A stretch of DNA of 64,000 nucleotides. Origin: Coriaria nepalensis. Its lineage: Eukaryota; Streptophyta; Magnoliopsida; Cucurbitales; Coriariaceae. The stretch's first letter is position 1, and the number at the start of each line of letters is the position of its first letter. Under the pieces are notes generated by a model, which was not told where the DNA came from, ran no database searches, and saw only the letters and a program-made list of their open reading frames with translations. Location: positions 9,602,501 through 9,666,500 of the forward strand of contig CP114495.1 in the NCBI GenBank assembly GCA_027186245.1, read 5' to 3'. Shown one piece after another: positions 29,091 to 42,181 of the stretch. Position numbers and translations under genes: made by a program.

Positions 29091-30389
29091 CTAACTTAAA
29101 ATCTCAAATTCAGAATAGAAAACGTAAAAACCTAATACTCACTCATCGACGGCCATGAAACCGCTCATTATTGATGATTAATACTACAATCAAGCTTCTC
29201 ACAAAAGCACTACGAAGAAGAGAAACAGTACCTGAAAATCAGTATGGAGATCTAAAAGAGGTAGAAATAGTAGTTTGAGTGGCGAACACCGGCGACGATA
29301 GCTAAAAATCACGACGTCGGCAAAGTTGCTTCTTGGAAGGTAGGAGGAGGAAGAAGAAGAGAAGCAGAGAACAGACTTCAAGGACCTTTGGGTCGGAAAC
29401 TCAGTCCAACGGGCCAACTGATAGCCTGACGTAGGTGGTGTAATGGGCCATAAGATGATCGGACTTGTCATATGTTATCTGGACCTATAGGAGTGGTAAT
29501 GGGCCTAAAAAGAGTGTTTTAGAAGTAATCAGTAAGCATGATACAAAAACTTATCAAAAAAGACACGGACATACAAGATTGACGTGTATACTCAGTTAAC
29601 CCTAACTACACGAACATACAAAGATTCGGGGAGGAAACATTAAAAAACTTGCTAATGTTTCGATCCAATAACTTTCATAATTTTTTTAGATTTTATTATA
29701 ATATTAAAATAATTTTCATAATTTTTTTAATATAAAAATATTATATTTATATTTCTCTTTTTTAATTATATATACAATTAAATAAATATTAAAAAAATTA
29801 CATATTATATTTTTATTTTATTAGAATGGAACCAAACTTGACAGTAGAGAAGGAATAATGATTTTTCCAAGTGTTCTTTACTCTTTTCTTGATGAAACTT
29901 TGAAATTTCTTTGGAAGAAGAGTCTTCTCGTCAATAGAAGTCAGTGAAAACTTTTCCAACTAATTTCACCTTCTTCATCATCGTCATCTTATAAATATAA
30001 ATAAATAATAAATCATTTTTCTTTTTCCACTTTCATTAAAACAATAATTTGGTCTCAAATTGCACGTCGAGCCATTGACTCACAAAAGTCATGTAAATTG
30101 TTTCCAAACATTTCAAAATATATAAAATTATAAATAAATATAAATATAAATATATATAATTTAAATTTACAGGTAGATAAAAGATATAGATAGTTAAAAA
30201 TTTTAATAAAAATATTTTAAATCTTAAATTAAATAAAAATATATCAAAAGATCTTTAAAATTTAGAAAATTAATATATATTTTTAAGAAATGCAAAATAA
30301 AATTTAGAAATAAATTTACAAGTTAATTATTTAAATAATTATATTTTATTTTTGTAATTTGTAACGACTACTTTGCATAATATTACAAA
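29091..30389. other. Divergent intergenic region, UTP23-1 and GDPDL-A
   Basis: The UTP23 side (to about 29,480) is mixed composition and holds its leader and promoter; the middle is AT-rich. From about 29,870 it is homologous to the region upstream of GDPDL-B (about 36,500 onward), which marks the left side of the 6.6-kb local tandem unit. No extra gene. Confidence 0.55.
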
Positions 30390-30418
30390 TTGGCGGGACC
30401 CAGCTTATGTCCCGCCAA
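30390..30418. promoter_or_regulatory. Inverted pair of E2F-like sites upstream of GDPDL-A
   Basis: TTGGCGGGA and TCCCGCCAA form a perfect 9-bp inverted repeat with an 11-bp spacer, about 50 bp upstream of the TATA box. Each arm matches the GGCGGGA core bound by E2F/DP factors. The element is unchanged in all four GDPDL copies although flanking bases differ. Confidence 0.6.
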
Positions 30419-30466
30419 AATGAAACCGTTTTAACGCGTTGCCCAGACTCTCAGCCAGTAGTCGCT

Positions 30467-30472
30467 TATAAA
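30467..30472 (+). promoter_or_regulatory. TATA box of GDPDL-A
   Basis: TATAAA inside 'gtcgcttataaacgagg', 125 bp upstream of the ATG, identical in the four copies. Confidence 0.6.
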
Positions 30473-30596
30473 CGAGGATCCAGAAAGAAGAAAAGTAGCC
30501 AGTATTGAAGCTCTTAGTTTGAAGCTCGAAATCAGCTTCTCTCTTCTCACTCTCTGGTGAATTCCACGGCCGATATTGCCGGACGATTCGGAAGCA

Positions 30597-33500
30597 ATGG
30601 CTTACCGGCGTGATGTTCCGGCGGAGTGTTGCTCACTCGTTGTCGTACTTCTGCTTGCTCTGGTTTTTCAATCTTTACTGGTTTTCGTCTCTGCTGAAGG
30701 AACTAATCTTACCGGTCGCTGGAAAACTTTAAGCGGTGCGTTTCTCTCTCTCATGCAAACAGTCGCTGACATTCAGCCACATACTGGTTTCGGAAACATG
30801 AACAATTTTATTTCGCCTGAATTGTTTTGCTTTGTTCTTGTTAATTTTTCTGTGGAAAATGAATTTCTCAGAAGTAAGACGATGAAATCTACTTCTTAAT
30901 TAGTATTTTTTTTTCAGTTTATAGAAATGCTAATTGAAGTATGGAAACAAAAAATGAATTAATGCAGGTGGTGCTCCTTTAGTTGTGGCAAGAGGTGGAT
31001 TTTCTGGAATTTTTCCAGATTCGAGTTCGTATTCGTACGCTTTGGCTATGCTAGTTAGTGAGCCTGATGTAATTTTATGGTGCGACGTGCAATTAACCAA
31101 GGATGGAGTTGGAATCTGCGCTCCAGATCTGAAGCTGGAAAATTCTACTGCCATAGCGATCTCTTTTCCTGAAAGGAACAATGTTTATCTCGTTAATGGA
31201 GTCTCGATCAGTGGATTTTTTTCTGTTGATTTTACGGCCGATGAATTATCATCCGTTCCCCGTAAGTACTTGTGTTTTTACCTCTTCTAAAAGCAACTCC
31301 ATGATTTATCATTGTTACCTTTCTCATCATTTTAGATGATCATCTTAAGCTTGATCGCCCGAACATACTAGATTTCAATCGTAAATACTTCATTTGTAGT
31401 CGTTTCTGATATTGTATTGGTTATGCCACAGTTTCTCAGGGTCTATATATGCGAACCAATAAGTTTGATGGCAATAATTTAAAAATTCTTACTCCTCTAG
31501 ATGTTGCTGGGCTTAAGCCATCTGGACTATGGCTGAATATTCAGGTAACTAATATGCGGACAAGTAAAATGTAATTTTTCTTCAGATTGTTGCCATTGAT
31601 GTGCACTCCCGCCAATAAATGTCGAAGTTATAACTTGCTGACCAACCAACTACTCGGCTCCTTAACTTCCTTTCCAATCTTTCTCACATGTAATAGAAAA
31701 AGAAAGAACAAGAACATTTTTTAAACTGAAGTTTCTGATTACACACTACACATTGTTTATATAGAGGAAGTAGTTACACTGAACAGTGAGGTTACTCGAT
31801 TTCTTAGATTCGGGAGAAGTGGCACACCTGGCCGAAGCAACTCCCCAAATTAGGCACTCTAACCTGAGTCATGATTTTATTTGACATGCAATTTGAACCC
31901 AACAACCTAAATTAATTGTGTTCCGAAATTGTGGTTAACTTGCCATCGTTGTGGTTAGATATCAACATCATCTTTGGAAATCAAGCAAACAAAAGTAAGA
32001 TAATCAATTACGGAGGTCAATTTACTTGGGCCTTGGGGTGGAGCCCCACCCTATTCCCTGTGCGATAGGCCCATATAGATATGGATACTAGATGGAGACA
32101 ATAACTGGTTTTACAGAATTCATTAATTCAATTAAATGAATCCATTTATTCGCAGAATGTATCAACTTGTACTTTCTTATATACATCTTAACATGTTTGT
32201 ACTATCTTAAACTCATATGCTGAGGATGACCTAGGGTTATCAATTTGAACATAATTTTATTCTCTCTATATTGCAGCATGATGCATTCTTCTCACAACAC
32301 AACTTGAGTATGAGAAGCTTTGTACTTTCTATGTCCAGAACCGCTATTATTAATTATATATCATCACCAGAAGTGGCCTTCCTAAGAAGTATTAATCCAA
32401 GATTTAAGACAAGTAGAACAAAGCTGATATTTCGGTTCTTAGAACAAGATCAATTGGAGCCCACAACCAAACGGAGTTATGATTCTCTCCTGAAAAATCT
32501 CACATTTATGAAGACATTTGCCTCTGGAATTCTCGTTCCAAAGTATTACATATGGCCAGTGGATGTGGAGGGTTATTTAGAACCTCATACCTCACTGGTG
32601 TCAGATGCTCATAAAGAAGGGTTAGAAATTTTTGCATCAGAGTTATATAATGACGTTTCATTGAGCTACAACTACAGTTTCGATCCTCTCTCAGAATACC
32701 TTTCTTATATTGATAATGGAGACTTTTCTGTGGATGGTGTACTGTCTGATTTCCCAATAACACCATCAGAAGCAGTCAGTAAGTTGTCTTTCTTCCACTT
32801 CACAAGACACAAGTCTACTGATTGCGTAATATTGCATGTCGCTGTTCTCTATGCTATCTCTACCTAATGAAATAGAATTCCAATCTCTATTTGTGAAATT
32901 TCTAAAACATCTATGATTATGAGAATGGAAACTTTTTTGTTTTCTTCCCCTTGTACTACATTTCCTATCAATCATTTGCTTCATTCAAAATTGTATTCAA
33001 TGTAGGTTGACTTGTTTCGAAAATGTTAGACCAAGACGCTGAATTTTTTCTTATTGTACTGCAGATTGTTTTTCTCATCTAGGAAAAAGTGATAAAGGCC
33101 AAGGTATGTCGGCAAGCAGTAGTGCATACCTGAAAAGTTCTATCCTTCTTGTTCGTTGCTTATTTTATTGCTTTCTAACCTTCTTAAGCTGAATGACAAG
33201 TCTTAGATCAATTCCATTTCCTTGTTTCTTCATGTCTATAGAAAATCCTTTGGTTATCTCTAGATATGGAGCAAGTGGAGACTATCCTGGTTGTACTGAC
33301 TTAGCCTATGAGAATGCCATTAAAGATGGTGTAGATGTGCTCGACTGTCCCGTTCAAATGGCTAAAGATGGAACACCTGTTTGCTTAAGCTCTATAAATC
33401 TTATAGATAGTACAAATGTTGCTCAAACAAATTTCAGCACCCTCACAAGATCAATTCCAGCAATTAATTCTGGCATGGGGATATTTACCTTCGACCTTTC

Positions 33501-35469
33501 ATGGCCTCAGATAAAGAACTTGACTCGTAAGTGGAATTATGGCCATATCCTTAAAATGTCGATCCAATAATTTTTTTATTCTCTTGCACTTTCAAATTAC
33601 TGCCTTTGATATGCTTACGTTGCCTAGAAAAAAAAAAAATTACTGACGATGGCTTCTCGAACAATTTTGAAAATCCCAGGCTAATCTTTATAATCTGTCA
33701 ACTGCAGCGGTGATTTTAGATCGCTTTTCAGACTATACATTGCAACGAAATCCCAAGTATAGAAATGAAGGAAGATTATTAACATTGTCTGATTTTTTGT
33801 CCTTGACAAAGAACTCCAGCAGTCTTTCTGGTATCTTGATCAGCATAGAGGTGAGCTTCCACAATGTGCTAATGACGTATATTAGTTACCTCTCTTGTTT
33901 CTCAAGTGTAATATTTTACTTGTAAGACCTTTTCCCCTGCATTATTATCAGCTATCATATTCTGGATATTTTGACTGATGAAAGGAAATTGAGTAGGTTT
34001 TTGTTGTTTATATTGGCTTGATATGTATACACTGGGTTTGTGTTTGCATGTTTGATGAACTGAAATGATGTTAATAAAAAAGACAAGAAGAGGTGTTTCA
34101 GAAAGTAGATTTTTGTTTAATTTGGAACAGAAAGTAGAAGAAATAGTTTTCTTTTCAATCTGAGTTTGTCATTAGCATTCTTTCAGTAATTCTTAACCGA
34201 TGCCTTTTTATTCAATCTTCTTCTTCCTTTCAGCATGCAGCCTATCTAGCTGAGCAGGGTTTAAATGTAATAGATGCAGTCCTTGATGCCTTAAGCAAAG
34301 CTGGTTATGAGAACAAGACTGCTCCTCTAGAAGTTATGATTCAATCCTCAAATAGTTCTGTCCTAACAAAACTCAAGGCTAAAACCAATTACAAGCTTGT
34401 ATACAAGATAGATGAAAAAATCGAGGATGCAAGTAACTCTACTGTTACTGAAATCAAGAATTTCGCCCATGCTGTCATTATTCGCAAATCTTCTGTCTTT
34501 ACTACAAATTCCTTGTTCCTCACTGGAACCACAGAGGTTGTACCAAAATTTCAATCCTTTAATCTTCCTGTTTATGTGGAACTCTTCAGCAATGAGTTTG
34601 TGTCTCAAGCATGGGACTTCTACTCGGATGCAACTGTGGAAATCAACTCGTTTGTCATGGGAGCCAATATTGATGGTGTCATCACAGATTTCCCGAAAGT
34701 GGCGGCTAGATATAAAAGTAAGTACATCTGTTTTCAGTTATTTTCTGTGTAGTGATGTGAGTTTTTTCACAGACTAGAATCTTTGTTAGTTAGTTCTTGT
34801 AGGAAAGATTTATCGGGTTTTGTTTTCAGAAAAAGATACTTTCTAGCATCTAGTAAACAAATTCTTTCATGGTTCTGAAAAACCGAAAATGATTCATAAG
34901 TGTTCTCAGGTAGATTGCTTAATACTAAGGCTCAGTTTATCTTATCGGTTTTAGAAGTGGATTTATGAAAAACTTGATTCTTAGTATAAGATTAGATTTA
35001 AACTGATGTTATATATTGATTTAAAGAGTTTAGAACTGTATTAATTAGAGATTCAAATGGGGTTTTTGAAACTCTTTAGGCAAATAGGCCCCAAGTCAAT
35101 TTACTGTTTATACTTTGTACATGGATCTTTGTACTATGTGTTATCATTACAGCAAATACAATAGGATCTAAGTTAGCACGATTAATGCAATATTTGAATT
35201 TGCATTTCCTTGTCTTTGATTGCTCATAAGGAAATTTCAACCTAAATGCAGAAAACAAATGTTTAAAATTGGGTGTTAAGACTCCCATTTACATGAAGCC
35301 TGTTCAACCCATGGATCTTGTCCGGTTCATTACTACTGAATACCTGCCACCAGCCGAAGCTCCACTACCGATCCTAAATAACACTGATGTGATAGAGCCG
35401 CCACTGCCGCCTGTATCAGAGAATGCCCCTCCTCCCACCACTAGTGGCTGGTCGATCCCTGCAACTTGA
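30597..35469 (+). CDS. GDPDL: GDPDL-A: SHV3/GDPDL-type glycerophosphodiesterase-like protein without GPI tail
   Basis: Family: plant proteins with two glycerophosphodiester phosphodiesterase-like domains, normally GPI-anchored at the plasma membrane and needed for cell-wall assembly (SHV3/SVL). Exons: 30597-30735, 30968-31261, 31432-31544, 32277-32778, 33065-33103, 33242-33526, 33708-33850, 34234-34717, 35252-35469; phases agree, 738 aa. Signal peptide 1-33 (Leu/Val core, then VSA). Domain 1 from about 52 ([27 protein letters not shown]) and domain 2 from about 366 ([26 protein letters not shown]). Both catalytic histidines of active enzymes are absent. After the Pro-rich stretch (ENAPPPTT) the frame ends SGWSIPAT and stops, so there is no hydrophobic GPI signal; sequence similarity to copy B ends at the same place. 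The in-frame upstream TTG is not used; the ATG heads the signal peptide. Confidence 0.93.
31591..32192. other. Intron 3 segment present in GDPDL-A, B and C, absent from D
   Basis: Intron 3 is 732 bp in A, B and C but 230 bp in D. About 600 bp here, with counterparts at about 38,184-38,785 and 50,779-51,380, have no match in D, which has about 98 bp of different sequence instead. The stretch is less AT-rich than nearby introns and includes a hairpin-like 'ggggtggagccccacc'. On the minus strand there is 'ctctatataaacaatgtg', a TATA-like context. It could be an old retrotransposon piece, but I found no terminal repeats or target-site duplication. Confidence 0.6.
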
Positions 35470-36979
35470 CCTGGCCGATTCCCGTACAAGTCCGCATGGT
35501 GCTTGGCCTTCAACCTCCAGCGTTGAAATTTCAAAAATAAAATTTATGGAGTTTGTTTTCAGCATTTTTTTTTTCCTTTAGTTTAAAGATACTTTTGTCA
35601 TTAAAAATAAAAAAAAAAAGAAAAAAAACTAGTCATAAGTAGTTTTTATTATATCATCCCAAATCTCGCTAATTGATCTTCACGGTGCTTCAAAAAGTTT
35701 TGACCTAGAGGATAGTATCTCCAAATTTTTCTAATAAATAAGTAGCTTAATGTTTATAAAAGCATTAGCATCCGGTTCTCTAAAATCCTAATAAGCTATA
35801 ATCTTAGAAAATTTTGAGCAAAAAATCATAAAAAAATATCATGCATCCGATTATTTAAATTTAACTTTATATTTAGCTTTGCTACAATGATTCTTCAAAG
35901 AGAATGATAAGTATAATTAAGGGGATATATATATATATACTTTCGATTTTTTGAAAAGGAATAATAAAATAAATAGTATTTTTTATGCTTCATTCGTGCT
36001 ATCAAAATTAGAGAATCGTTTTTATTCATTATAGAACTAAAATAGGGAATAAAATATTTTTTTTCTAAATAAATGTCTTTAAAATGAAATAAAATAACTA
36101 TTTTTCTTACATATAATATTTTTCATAGAGAAACTTATTTTTTCATAATTTAAAATCATTCATTATTATAAATTTTTTATATAACTAAATAAATAAAAAT
36201 AAAATAAAAAATCAAATTTTCATTTTCTTTCTAATAAATATCCCCTAAATATGTGGTGAGAAAATATTGAAATAATTATAAATAAATAAAAATTTGAAAA
36301 ACTTTGAATGACTAAACATAATACATTATGAAGTGGATTGAAATATTTGAAACTTTAGTTTTTTTCCCCCCCTTCATTTTCTTATTTATATTTTGGCCCC
36401 AAATCTTTCCTATGATTTTTTTAAGGGCTCTTTTTCAACAAAAAGTGATTTTTCTTAAAGTTGGAGAAGGAAGAAGAATAGTAGAGAATCAATTTTTTTT
36501 TATTTTTTTTTAAATTTTTTACTCTTTTCTTAATTATAATTTGAAATTTCTTAGTAAGAAGTCTTCGTCAACTTTCTTAATAAATAAATAATAAATCTTT
36601 TTTTTTTTTTCCTCTTTTCTAAAATTGTAAAAATATTTTGGCCTCTCAAATTGCACGTCGCGCCATTGACTCACAAAAGTCATGGAAAATGTTTCCAAAT
36701 ATTTCACAATCATATAAAAATTATAAATAAATATAAATATAAAGTATATAAAATCTAAATTGACAAGGAAGTGAAAAGATAAATTGTTAAAAATTTAAAT
36801 ATTTTAAATATTAAATTAAGTGAAAATGTATGAAAAAAATTGTAAATTTTAAAAAATTAATATTTATTTTAACGGATACTAAAAATATTGGAAATAAATT
36901 AAGAGAATGATTATTTGAATAATAATATTTTATTTTTGTAATTTGTAACGACTACTTTGTATTAGCGTATTATTACAAA
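35470..36979. other. Spacer between GDPDL-A and GDPDL-B
   Basis: AT-rich. The first 1 kb is found only here and after GDPDL-C; from about 36,500 it matches the upstream region of GDPDL-A. Contains poly-A around 35,605-35,628 and (AT)n near 35,928. The frame at 36,328-36,513 has no support. Confidence 0.5.
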
Positions 36980-37008
36980 TTGGCGGGACCCAGCTTATGT
37001 CCCGCCAA
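36980..37008. promoter_or_regulatory. Inverted pair of E2F-like sites upstream of GDPDL-B
   Basis: Same 9-bp arms and 11-bp spacer as at GDPDL-A, while bases just upstream ('tattagcgtatta') and downstream ('ttaactcattgcc') differ, so the element is better kept than its surroundings. Confidence 0.6.
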
Positions 37009-37056
37009 AATGAAACCGTTTTAACTCATTGCCCAGATTCTCAGCCAGTAGTCGCT

Positions 37057-37062
37057 TATAAA
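37057..37062 (+). promoter_or_regulatory. TATA box of GDPDL-B
   Basis: TATAAA in the same context as in copy A, 125 bp before the ATG. Confidence 0.55.
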
Positions 37063-37186
37063 CGAGGATCCAGAAAGAAGAAAAGTAGCCAGTATTGAAG
37101 CTCTTAGTTTGAAGCTCGAAATCAGCTTCTCTCTTCTCACTCTCTGGTGAATTCCACGGCCGATATTGCCGGACGATTCGGAAGCA

Positions 37187-40100
37187 ATGGCTTACCGGCG
37201 TGATGTTCCGGCGGAGTGTTGCTCACTCTTTGTCGTACTTATGCTTGCTCTGGTTTTTCAATCTTTACTGGTTTTCGTCTCTGCTGAAGGAACTAATCTT
37301 ACCGGTCGCTGGAAAACTTTAAGCGGTGCGTTTCTCTCTCTCATGCAAACAGTCGCTGGCATTCAGCAACATACTGGTTTCCGAAACATGAACAATTTTA
37401 TTTCGCCTGAATTGTTTTGCTTTGTTCTTGTTATTTTTTCTGTGGAAAATGAATTTCTCAGAAGTAAGACGATGAAATCTACTTCTTAATCAGTATTTTT
37501 TTTTTTTCAGTTTATAGAAATGCTAATTGAAGTATGGAAACAAAAAATGAATTAATGCAGGAGCTGCTCCTTTAGTTGTGGCAAGAGGTGGATTTTCTGG
37601 AATTTTTCCAGATTCGAGTTTGTATTCGTACAATTTGGCTATGCTAGTTAGTGAGCCTGATGTAATTTTATGGTGCGACGTGCAATTAACCAAGGATGGA
37701 GTTGGAATCTGCGCTCCAGATCTGAAGCTGGAAAATTCTACTGCCATAGCGATCTCTTTTCCTGAAAGGAACAATGTTTATCTCGTTAATGGAGTCTCGA
37801 TCAGTGGATTTTTTTCTGTTGATTTTACGGCCGATGAATTATCATCCGTTCCCCGTAAGTACTTGTGTTTTTACCTCTTCTAAAAGCAACTCCATGATTT
37901 ATCATTGTTATCTTTCTCTTCATTTTAGATGATCATCTTAAGCTTGATCGCCCGAACATACTAGATTTCAATCGTAAATACTTCATTTGTAGTCGTTTCT
38001 GATATTGTATTGGTTATGCCACAGTTTCTCAGGGTCTATATATGCGAACCAATAAGTTTGATGGCAATAATTTAAAAATTCTTACTCCTCTAGATGTTGC
38101 TGGGCTTAAGCCATCTGGACTATGGCTGAATATTCAGGTAACTAATATGCGGACAAGTAAAATGTAATTTTTCTTCAGATTGTTGCCATTGATGTGCACT
38201 CCCGCCAATAAATGTCGAAGTTATAACTTGCTGACCAACCAACTACTCGGCTCCTTAACTTCCTTTCCAATCTTTCTCACATGTAATAGAAAAAGAAAGA
38301 ACAAGAACATTTTTTAAACTGAAGTTTCTGATTACACACTACACATTGTTTATATAGAGGAAGTAGTTACACTGAACAGTGAGGTTACTCGATTTCTTAG
38401 ATTCGGGAGAAGTGGCACACCTGGCCGAAGCAACTCCCCAAATTAGGCACTCTAACCTGAGTCATGATTTTATTTGACATGCAATTTGAACCCAACAACC
38501 TAAATTAATTGTGTTCCGAAATTGTGGTTAACTTGCCATCGTTGTGGTTAGATATCAACATCATCTTTGGAAATCAAGCAAACAAAAGTAAGATAATCAA
38601 TTACGGAGGTCAATTTACTTGGGCCTTGGGGTGGAGCCCCACCCTATTCCCTGTGCGATAGGCCCATATAGATATGGATACTAGATGGAGACAATAACTG
38701 GTTTTACAGAATTCATTAATTCAATTAAATGAATCCATTTATTCGCAGAATGTATCAACTTGTACTTTCTTATATACATCTTAACATGTTTGTACTATCT
38801 TAAACTCATATGCTGAGGATATTCTATGGTTATCAATTTGAACATAATTTTATTCTCTCTATATTGCAGCATGATGCATTCTTCTCACAACACAACTTGA
38901 GTATGAGAATCTTTGTACTGTCTATATCCAGAACCGCTATTATTAATTATATATCATCACCAGAAGTGGCCTTCCTAAGAAGTATTACTGCAAGATTTAA
39001 GCCAAGTAGAACGAAGCTGATATTTCGGTTCTTAGAAAAAGATCAGTTAGAGCCCACAACCAAACGGAGTTATGGTTCTTTCCTGAAAAATCTCACATTT
39101 GTCAAGACATTTGCCTCTGGAATTCTCGTTCCAAAGTATTACATATGGCCAGTGGATGTGGAGGGTTATTTAGAACCTCATACCTCACTGGTGTCAGATG
39201 CTCATAAAGAAGGGATAGAAATTTTTGCATCAGAGTTCTATAATGACGTTCCATTGAGCTACAACTACAGTTTCGATCCTGTCTCAGAATACCTTTCTTA
39301 TATTGATAATGGAGACTTTTCTGTGGATGGCGTACTGTCTGATTTCCCAATAACACCATCAGAAGCAGTCAGTAAGTTGTCTTTCTTCCACCTCACAAGA
39401 CACAAGTCTACTGATTGCGTAATATTGCATGTCACTGTTCTCTATGCTATCTCTACCTAATGAAATAGAATTCCAATTTCAATTTGTGAAATTTCTAAAA
39501 CATCTATGATTATGAGAATGGAAACTTTTTTGTTTTCTTCCCCTTGTACTACATTTCCTATCAATCATTTGCTTCATTCAAAATTGTATTCAATGTAGGT
39601 TGACTTGTTTCGAAAATGTTAGACCAAGACGCTGAATTTTTTCTTATTGTGCTGCAGATTGTTTTTCTCATCTAGGAAAAAGTGATAAAGGCCAAGGTAT
39701 GTCGGCAAGCAGTAGTGCATACCTGAAAAGTTCTATCCTTCTTGTTCGTTGCTTATTTTATTGCTTTCTAACCTTCTTAAGCTGAATGACAAGTCTTAGA
39801 TCAATTCCATTTCCTTGTTTCTTCATGTCTATAGAAAATCCTTTGGTTATCTCTAGATATGGAGCAAGTGGAGACTATCCTGGTTGTACTGACTTAGCCT
39901 ATGAGAATGCTATTAAAGATGGTGTAGATGTGCTCGACTGTCCCGTTCAAATGGCTAAAGATGGAACACCTGTTTGCTTAAGCTCTATAAATCTTATAGA
40001 TAGTACAAATGTTGCTCAAACAAATTTCAGCACCCTCACAAGATCAATTCCAGCAATTAATTCTGGCATGGGGATATTTACCTTCGACCTTTCATGGCCT

Positions 40101-42181
40101 CAGATAAAGAGCTTGACTCGTAAGTGGAATTATGGCCATATCCTTAAAATGTCGATCCAATAATTTTTTTATTCTCTTGCACTTTCAAATTACTGCCTTT
40201 GATACGCTTCCGTTGCCTAGAAAAAAAAATACTGACGATGGCTTCTCGAACAATTTTGAAAATCGCACGCTAATCTTTATAATTCTGTCAACTGCAGCGG
40301 TGATTTTAGATCGCTTTTCGCAGTACACATTGCAACGAAATCCCAAGTATAGAAATGAAGGAAGTTTATTAACATTGTCTGATTTTTTGTCCTTGACAAA
40401 GAACTCCAGCAGTCTTTCTGGTATCTTGATCAGCATAGAGGTGAGCTTCCACAATGTGCTAATGACGTATATTAGTTACCTCTCTTGTTTCTCAAGTGTA
40501 ATATTTTACTTGTAAGACCTTTTCCCCTGCATTATTATCAGCTATCATATTCTGGATATTTTGACTGATGAAAGGAAATTGAGTAGGTTTTTGTTGTTTA
40601 TATTGGCTTGATATGTATACACTGGGTTTGTGTTTGCATGTTTGATGAACTGAAATGATGTTAATAAAAAAGACAAGAAGAGGTGTTTCAGAAAGTAGAT
40701 TTTAGTTTAATTTGGCATAGAAAGTAGAAGAAATTGTTTTTTTTATCAATCTGAGTTTGTCATTAGCATTCTTACAGTAATTCTTAGCCGATGCCTTTTT
40801 ATTCCAACTTCTTCCTTTCAGGATGCAGCCTATCTAGCTGAGCAGGGTTTAAATGTAATAGACGCAGTCCTTGATGCCTTAAGCAAAGCTGGTTATGAGA
40901 ACAAGACTGCTCCTCTAGAAGTTATGTTTCAATCCTCAAATAGTTCTGTTCTATACAAACTCAAGGATAAAACCAATTACAAGCTTGTATACAAGATAGA
41001 TGAAAAAATCGAGGATGCAAGTAACTCTACTGTTACTGAAATCAAGAATTTCGCCCATGCTGTCATTATTAGCAAATCTTCCGTCTTTACTACAAATCCC
41101 TTGTTCCTCACTGGAACCACAGAGGTTGTACCAAAATTTCAATCCTTTAATCTTCCTGTTTATGTGGAACTCTTCAGCAATGAGTTTGTGTCTCAAGCAT
41201 GGGACTTCTACTCGGATGCAACTGTGGAAATCAACTCGTTTGTCATGGGAGCCAATATTAATGGTGTCATCACAGATTTCCCGAAAGTGGCGGCTAGATA
41301 TAAAAGTAAGTACCATCTGTTTTCAGTTATTTTCTGTGTAGTGGTGTGAGTTTTCTTGACAGACTAGAATCTTTGTTAGTTAGTTCTTGTAGGAAAGATT
41401 TATCGGGTTTTGGTTTGGGAAAAAAAATATTTTCTAGTATCTAGTTAACAAATTCTTTCGTGGTTCTGAAAACCCGAAGTGATTTATAAGTAATCTTATG
41501 TAGATTGATTAATGTAATACTAAGGGTCAGTTTACCTTAGGAGTCTTAGAAGTGGATTTATGAAAAACTTGATTCTTTGTATAAGATTAAATTTAAACTG
41601 ATGTTATATATTCATTTAAGAGTTCGGAAACTTATTTTATTACATTCAAATGGGGTGTTTTGGACTCTTAGGCAAATTGGCCCCAAGTCAATCGATTGTC
41701 TGTACTTTATGCATGGATCTTTGTACTATGTTTTGTCATTAGGGCTAGTACAATAGGATCGAAATCTCGGACGATTAATGTAGAAATTGAATTTGCATTA
41801 CTTTCATTTTGATATCGCGCTCTTAATTTCCTTGTATTTGATTACTTATAAAGAAACAAAATACCTAATGCAGGAAACAAATGTTTAAATTTGGGTGTTA
41901 AGACACCCATGTACATGAAGCCTGTTCAACCCGGGGATCTTGTCCAGCTCATTACTAGTGAATACCTGCCACCAGCCGAAGCTCCACTTCCTATCCTAAA
42001 TAACACTGATGTGATAGAGCCGCCACTGCCGCCTGTATCAGAGAATGCCCCTCCTCCCACCACGGGCGGCAGTGCAACAGTAGCTCCAATAGCACCGCCC
42101 CCAAGTGGGCAGCCGGAGATAGCTTCATTCTCCTTTCTAGTCAATCTGGCAATGCTCGGTTCCGTTCTTTTTCTAGTTTGA
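37187..42181 (+). CDS. GDPDL: GDPDL-B: SHV3/GDPDL-type protein with GPI signal, complete
   Basis: Exons: 37187-37325, 37561-37854, 38025-38137, 38870-39371, 39658-39696, 39835-40119, 40298-40440, 40822-41305, 41874-42181; phases agree, 768 aa. The layout is as in copy A, but the C-terminus is the family's normal one: a Pro-rich linker ([10 protein letters not shown], then [14 protein letters not shown]) followed by a hydrophobic tail ([16 protein letters not shown]) that fits a GPI-anchoring signal, with the attachment site probably in the Ser/Gly just before it. It differs from A at scattered residues, for example [16 protein letters not shown] in exon 8 and an Asp at the start of that exon. 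Intron 3 is of the long type. With the GPI tail intact, this is the copy in block 1 most likely to do the standard cell-surface job. Confidence 0.94.

Noticed and set aside
30576..30899. A longer N-terminus for GDPDL-A starting at 30,576 and reading through the exon 1 donor
   Set aside because: The first codon is TTG, and the downstream ATG at 30,597 begins a good signal peptide. Beyond 30,735 the frame is intron 1 sequence.
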